A DNA stretch of 9,245 nucleotides from Candidatus Avipropionibacterium avicola. Lineage in GTDB: Bacteria; Actinomycetota; Actinomycetes; Propionibacteriales; Propionibacteriaceae. The DNA lies in contig DVLP01000057.1 in assembly GCA_018715445.1 (NCBI GenBank), forward strand, positions 1-9,245. Direction: 5' to 3'. Positions within the stretch are counted from its first letter, which is position 1, and the number at the start of each line of letters is the position of its first letter. The notes below the pieces were generated by a model. That model was not told the origin of the DNA. It worked only from the letters and a program-made list of their open reading frames with translations, and ran no database searches. Shown one piece after another: positions 5,273 to 9,245 of this stretch. Both the position numbers and the translations under genes were made by a program.

Positions 5273-6916
5273 TCAGCCCGCAGCTTCGATCGCGGCGAGG
5301 TACTCGTCGCGGATCTTGTCACCGACCGTGGAGCGCCAGTTCGCCACGGCCTTGTCCCATGCGTCGAGCGGTTTGCGGCCCTGCATGATCTCGCGCTGGG
5401 TGTCGAGGAGCTTGCGCTGCTCGCTGGCACCCCGCCCGTTGTCGGTCTCGGAGTAGAACCCGGTCACGGCGTTCGCCTCGCCGGTCGGCAGCACGGCCTC
5501 CAGGTACTCGTGCTGGCGCTGCACGAGGTCCCGGTTGCCCGGGATCAGCAGTTGGGCGCTGGCCTGACCACCGAGGTAGCCGACCGAGAACCGCTCGTTC
5601 TGCATCGTCTCGGTCGCCACCGGTGCGCCGTCCTCGATGTTGTAGTGGACGCCCTCCTCCCCGTAGTTGATCGTCATCCACTCGGCGGTGCCCAACGGGG
5701 AGGCGACGTAGTCCATGACGCCCAGGATCTCGCGCACCCGGTCCTCGGAGGCCGTCTTGCTGATCGCGGAGTAGGCCGGGTAGCCGGCGGCCGCCAGGTG
5801 CTTGATGGCCAGTCCGCCGCCGTCCCACTTCGGGGTGGCGATGCCGCGGACGTCGTAGTTGGGGTACTGGCGCTGGTGGGTGCCCCAGCCGGGCACGCCG
5901 TCGATGTAGAGGGCGGTCGTGCCCGCGTCCCACCAGGTCTTGTTGTTGGCCGGATCGGAGAAGGACAGCGGGTGCAGGTAGCCGGCCTCCCAGATGGTGA
6001 TGAACTGCTCGAGGGCGGCCTTGGCCTCCTCGGTCTCCCACTGGTGGACGAGGGTGTCGCCGTCGCGACGCCAGGTGTTGGGGGCGCCGTACATCTCGTT
6101 GAGGATCGGCAGCATCCACCCCTGGGGGTCGGAGCCGACGGCGTACCGGTCGTCGTCGGCAACGGTGAGCTGCTTCAGCAACTCCATGAAGTCCTCGCCG
6201 TTGGTGAGTTCGGGGGTGCCCTCGACGCCGAGCTCGTCCATCAGGTCGCCGCGTCCGAGCACGGTGATGCCCGATCCGGACGGGCGGGCCAGGGTGACGC
6301 CCCAGAGGCGTCCGTTGAGCACATTGCCCTTCCACACCTCGGGGTTGACCGCGGCCAGGTTGGGGTACTCCTCGACCTTGTCGCCGCCGATGAACTCGCC
6401 CAGGTCGTGGAACTGCGACTCGAGCAGTTGGTCGAGCTGGGGGACCGCCACGATCTGCATCACCTCGGGCAGGTCACCCCCGGCGACGGTGACCTGGAAC
6501 TTGTCGGTGTACTCACCGAAGCCACCCCAGGACATGGTGAAATCGGTACCGCAGTCGGCTGCGATCTGTTGGTAGTACTTGTTCTTGTCGAAGCTGGTCG
6601 TGGGGGCCAGTCCCTGCAGCAACATGCTGATCGGCTCGATCTCGGGCAGCGGGACCCGGTCGCTGGAGACCGGATCACTGGGCAACGAGGCGAAACCGGC
6701 CGGTACGCCGTTGTCCCCGGCGGGAAAGTCCGGCTCGACGCCGGTGAACGGGATGTGGTTCGGCAAGGTGGCCTCGGCGGTGGATCCTCCGCCTCCGCTG
6801 CCTCCGGTGCCCTCGCCGGGAGCGGTCCGACAACCCGCCACCGCCAGGGTGGCGAGTCCGCCGACGGCGCAGAAGCTGCGGCGGCTGAGTCCGAGAGGGG
6901 TGCTGTCCGCGGTCAT
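5273..6916 (-). CDS. Tat-exported lipoprotein, ABC transporter solute-binding protein
   Basis: The 547-residue protein is a cluster of extracellular solute-binding proteins of the family 1/LipO type that deliver sugars or oligosaccharides to ABC importers. The N-terminus has a twin-arginine motif (SRRSFC, Arg12-Arg13), a hydrophobic stretch, and a lipobox VAGC ending at Cys29, so it is likely exported folded and lipid-anchored. A Gly/Ser-rich linker follows. Typical family blocks include GGDLPEVMQI, the VLNGRLWGVTL strand and an aromatic-rich body (WWDAGTTALYIDG, GWGTHQRQYPNYD). The ligand cannot be named. The ATG at 6916 is chosen over an upstream in-frame ATG at 6994 because it is preceded by AGAGGAA and places the Tat motif normally. 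No permease or ATPase gene is adjacent in this window. The stop codon touches that of aroQ. Confidence 0.85.
   Translation of the reverse strand: MTADSTPLGLSRRSFCAVGGLATLAVAGCRTAPGEGTGGSGGGGSTAEATLPNHIPFTGVEPDFPAGDNGVPAGFASLPSDPVSSDRVPLPEIEPISMLLQGLAPTTSFDKNKYYQQIAADCGTDFTMSWGGFGEYTDKFQVTVAGGDLPEVMQIVAVPQLDQLLESQFHDLGEFIGGDKVEEYPNLAAVNPEVWKGNVLNGRLWGVTLARPSGSGITVLGRGDLMDELGVEGTPELTNGEDFMELLKQLTVADDDRYAVGSDPQGWMLPILNEMYGAPNTWRRDGDTLVHQWETEEAKAALEQFITIWEAGYLHPLSFSDPANNKTWWDAGTTALYIDGVPGWGTHQRQYPNYDVRGIATPKWDGGGLAIKHLAAAGYPAYSAISKTASEDRVREILGVMDYVASPLGTAEWMTINYGEEGVHYNIEDGAPVATETMQNERFSVGYLGGQASAQLLIPGNRDLVQRQHEYLEAVLPTGEANAVTGFYSETDNGRGASEQRKLLDTQREIMQGRKPLDAWDKAVANWRSTVGDKIRDEYLAAIEAAG
5291..5311 (+). 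terminator. Hairpin downstream of aroQ, inside the opposing gene
   Basis: Nine base pairs, including one G-U, form around a GTA loop (left arm CGCGGCGAG), starting 18 nt after the aroQ stop. The G-U pair only exists in RNA read in the aroQ direction; in the other direction it is a C-A mismatch. No T-run follows, and the bases also encode the end of the lipoprotein, so a terminator role is a guess. Confidence 0.35.
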
Positions 6917-6942
6917 CTGGTGTTTCCTCTTCCTCGAGATGA

Positions 6943-6954
6943 TGGAAAGTTTCA
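6943..6954 (-). promoter_or_regulatory. Candidate LacI operator upstream of the solute-binding protein gene
   Basis: On the minus strand TGAAACTTTCCA is an imperfect 12-bp palindrome located just downstream of the predicted transcription start. It closely resembles TGGAACTTCCA upstream of the regulator gene at 8096-8106, which suggests both are bound by the LacI-family protein encoded here. The central bases are CT rather than the CG usual for LacI-family sites. Confidence 0.45.
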
Positions 6955-6966
6955 CTGATTGATGGG

Positions 6967-6994
6967 AGTTTACGGGACCACGAAGGAGTGGCAA
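6967..6994 (-). promoter_or_regulatory. Promoter of the solute-binding protein gene
   Basis: On the minus strand TTGCCA (6994-6989, 5 of 6 matches to TTGACA) is followed after 16 nt by TAAACT (6972-6967, TAnnnT). This is the clearest housekeeping promoter in the window. It predicts a leader of roughly 45 nt before the ATG at 6916, in contrast to the leaderless starts elsewhere. Confidence 0.55.
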
Positions 6995-7002
6995 GGGCGG
7001 TT

Positions 7003-7019
7003 CCCGGATGGAGACCGGG
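7003..7019 (-). terminator. Weak hairpin after the LacI-family gene
   Basis: CCCGG and CCGGG pair around a 7-nt loop, 21 nt after the regulator stop codon and just before the promoter of the solute-binding protein. With only 5 bp and no T-run it is a weak terminator candidate; read-through from the regulator into the lipoprotein gene is quite possible. Confidence 0.25.
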
Positions 7020-7039
7020 TTGTGATCGAGGGGGCCGGG

Positions 7040-8083
7040 TCAGCGCGCCACCGGGGCGACCGAGGCGCGCATCACGATGTGGGTGGCCAGGGTCAGTCGG
7101 CTGCCGGGCTCGAGCTCCGGGTCGGTCCCCAGGGCGGCCCGGGTGGCCCGTCGTCCGAGCTCGACGAACGGGCTGTGGACCGTGGTCAGCGGCGGCGACG
7201 ACACCGGCGCCAGGTCCTCGTGGTCGTCGAAGCCGATCACCGAGAGGTCCTCGGGCACGCGGCGCCCCAGGAGCTGCGCCGCCCGTAGTACGCCGAAGGC
7301 CTGGGTGTCACTGTCGGCGAAGACGGCCGTCAGATCGGGGTGCTGGGTCAACAGTTCGGTGCAACGGCGCGCGGCGTCCACGCCGGAACGGGCCCCCGTG
7401 CTCACCAGGGTGGGGTCCAGCTCGACGTCGAACCCGGCCAGGGCATCGGCGTAGCCCTGACTGCGCTCCTCGCTGGTGCTGAATCCGGCCGGTCCGCGCA
7501 CCAGGCCGATCCGGCGATGTCCCTTGCTCAGCAGGACACTGACGGCTGCCAGGGAGCCCTCGCGGTTCTCGTAGTCGAGGACGGCGACCTCGCCGAGGTC
7601 CTCGTCCGGCAGGCTCCGACCACAGAACACGACCCGCGTGCCGTGGCTGCGCAGCGTGCGGATCGAACGGGTCATCGACTCCCGCCACTGCGACGTCGGA
7701 CGGGTGCCGCCGACCGCGATCACCGCAGCGACAGCCGGGCCGGCGGCGAGGCGCTCGACCGCGGTGAGTTCACGGACCGGATCCGACCCGGTGGCGACGA
7801 AGCTGCAGGACAGTCCCGCGTCGGCACTGGCGGCCTCGACCCCGGTGAGGACCTCGGCGGCGGCCATGTGACGCAAGGAGGGGACCAGCACCACGACCCG
7901 GGACACCTCGTCCGTGCTGCGGCGGGCGCGGCGGGCACGGTAGCCGAGCGCGTCGACCGCAGCCAGCACCCGGTCGCGGGTGGCGGCCGAGATCGGTTGG
8001 TCGGGTGTGAGCGCCCGCGAGGCCGTGGCCAGTGAGACCCCGGCACGGTCGGCCACGTCCTTGAGTGTGGGACCGGTCGCCAT
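7040..8083 (-). CDS. LacI-family transcriptional regulator
   Basis: The 347-residue protein has an N-terminal helix-turn-helix ([20 protein letters not shown], residues 6-25), a linker, and a periplasmic-binding-protein-like effector domain ending in the family signature [20 protein letters not shown] and LTTVHSP. Such proteins usually repress carbohydrate uptake genes until a sugar binds. It lies 123 bp upstream of the solute-binding lipoprotein on the same strand, which makes that gene its likely target. In the hinge, the segment after Tyr48 reads RARRARRST; the Leu of the usual AR-x-L hinge, which wedges into the DNA minor groove in LacI and PurR, is Thr57 here. The ATG at 8083 is supported by GAGGTG about 5 nt upstream. 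It is divergent from sahH. Confidence 0.93.
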   Translation of the reverse strand: MATGPTLKDVADRAGVSLATASRALTPDQPISAATRDRVLAAVDALGYRARRARRSTDEVSRVVVLVPSLRHMAAAEVLTGVEAASADAGLSCSFVATGSDPVRELTAVERLAAGPAVAAVIAVGGTRPTSQWRESMTRSIRTLRSHGTRVVFCGRSLPDEDLGEVAVLDYENREGSLAAVSVLLSKGHRRIGLVRGPAGFSTSEERSQGYADALAGFDVELDPTLVSTGARSGVDAARRCTELLTQHPDLTAVFADSDTQAFGVLRAAQLLGRRVPEDLSVIGFDDHEDLAPVSSPPLTTVHSPFVELGRRATRAALGTDPELEPGSRLTLATHIVMRASVAPVAR

Positions 8084-8095
8084 CTGTCACCTCTC

Positions 8096-8106
8096 TGGAA
8101 GTTCCA
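8096..8106 (-). promoter_or_regulatory. Candidate autoregulatory operator of the LacI-family gene
   Basis: TGGAA-G-TTCCA is a perfect 11-bp palindrome 12 nt before the regulator start codon. It resembles the site upstream of the lipoprotein gene. A second, overlapping inverted repeat (GTTC, 5 nt, GAAC; 8101-8113) extends towards the -10. Both could be read by the regulator itself. Confidence 0.45.
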
Positions 8107-8110
8107 TGTG

Positions 8111-8116
8111 AACCTA
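8111..8116 (-). promoter_or_regulatory. -10 element of the LacI-family gene
   Basis: The minus-strand hexamer TAGGTT fits TAnnnT and lies 27 nt before the start codon, leaving a short leader with a Shine-Dalgarno. No good -35 is seen. The palindrome at 8096-8106 would cover the predicted transcription start. Confidence 0.4.
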
Positions 8117-8153
8117 CACTGCGGCTGGGTCCGGAGCCAGCACCGATGCCGAC

Positions 8154-8193
8154 TCCGGGCTGCGTTGGCGCAGTTCCGGGCTACGCTGGCGCA

Positions 8194-8195
<2 letters not shown>
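8154..8195 (+). repeat. 21-bp tandem duplication at the sahH promoter and start
   Basis: Two back-to-back 21-bp units (8154-8174 and 8175-8195) begin with TCCGGGCT, end with TGGCGCAGT and are identical at 19 of 21 positions; the differences are G/A at unit position 9 and T/C at position 12. The second unit holds the -10 TACGCT and the first two bases of the GTG start. The first unit has TGCGTT instead and forms a perfect CTGCG-TTGG-CGCAG inverted repeat (8160-8173). Confidence 0.75.
8182..8187 (+). promoter_or_regulatory. -10 element of sahH
   Basis: TACGCT fits TAnnnT and ends 6 nt before the GTG at 8194, with no Shine-Dalgarno between them, as expected for a leaderless message. It lies in the second copy of the 21-bp tandem repeat. 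Confidence 0.5.

Positions 8196-9245
<1,050 letters not shown>

Noticed and set aside
5510..6958. Long rightward open frame opposite the solute-binding lipoprotein gene
   Set aside because: The translation is low in complexity and matches no family I know, while the minus strand has a Tat signal, lipobox and binding-protein motifs.
6917..6994. Extended start for the solute-binding lipoprotein at 6994
   Set aside because: It would include the predicted promoter and operator and would bury the Tat signal 26 residues deeper.

Overview
The window is GC-rich throughout, tightly packed, and reads as the chromosome of an actinomycete. The order metallopeptidase / DUF3499 / phosphohexomutase / Trm112-like / SIS-domain protein / cation diffusion facilitator / adenosylhomocysteinase is, from memory, a conserved actinobacterial neighbourhood (the manB-sahH region of Mycobacterium and Streptomyces). 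Placement in Propionibacteriales is only a guess from the style of the proteins. I see no tRNA, rRNA, CRISPR array, transposase or phage gene, and no gene-free stretch over 300 bases.

Layout. At the left edge a zincin-type metallopeptidase is read leftwards and cut by the window. Divergent from it is a rightward run: DUF3499 zinc-ribbon protein (264), phosphomannomutase/phosphoglucomutase (673), Trm112-like protein (2084), a small one-helix membrane protein (2325 or 2328), an SIS-like protein often annotated as mannose-6-phosphate isomerase (2756), a CDF metal transporter (3838) and type II 3-dehydroquinate dehydratase AroQ (4835). AroQ meets head-on, with no base between the stop codons, a leftward Tat-exported lipoprotein that binds a solute for an ABC importer (5273-6916). 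Behind it is a leftward LacI-family regulator (7040-8083). At the right edge S-adenosylhomocysteine hydrolase runs out of the window (8194 onwards).

How the genes work together. The left part supplies housekeeping functions: hexose-phosphate interconversion for mannosylated envelope components and, further right, removal of S-adenosylhomocysteine. The AroQ, solute-binding protein and LacI block looks like an insertion between the CDF gene and sahH, because these two are neighbours in the layout I remember. The binding protein has no permease or ATPase gene beside it in the window. The LacI protein probably controls it, and similar candidate operators lie just upstream of both genes.

The most informative signal is in the non-coding bases. 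Six starts (213-, 264, 673, 2756, 3838, 8194) have a -10-like hexamer 6 to 8 nt before the start codon and no Shine-Dalgarno sequence, which fits leaderless mRNAs; five of these use GTG. The other five starts all use ATG and carry a Shine-Dalgarno sequence. Other points are a 21-bp tandem duplication that carries the sahH promoter and start codon, a 13-bp palindrome over the CDF -10 box, a hairpin that would hide the Shine-Dalgarno of the small membrane protein, and hairpins embedded in the ends of the convergent aroQ and lipoprotein genes. I found no clear undescribed multi-gene system; the novelty here is regulatory and small in scale.
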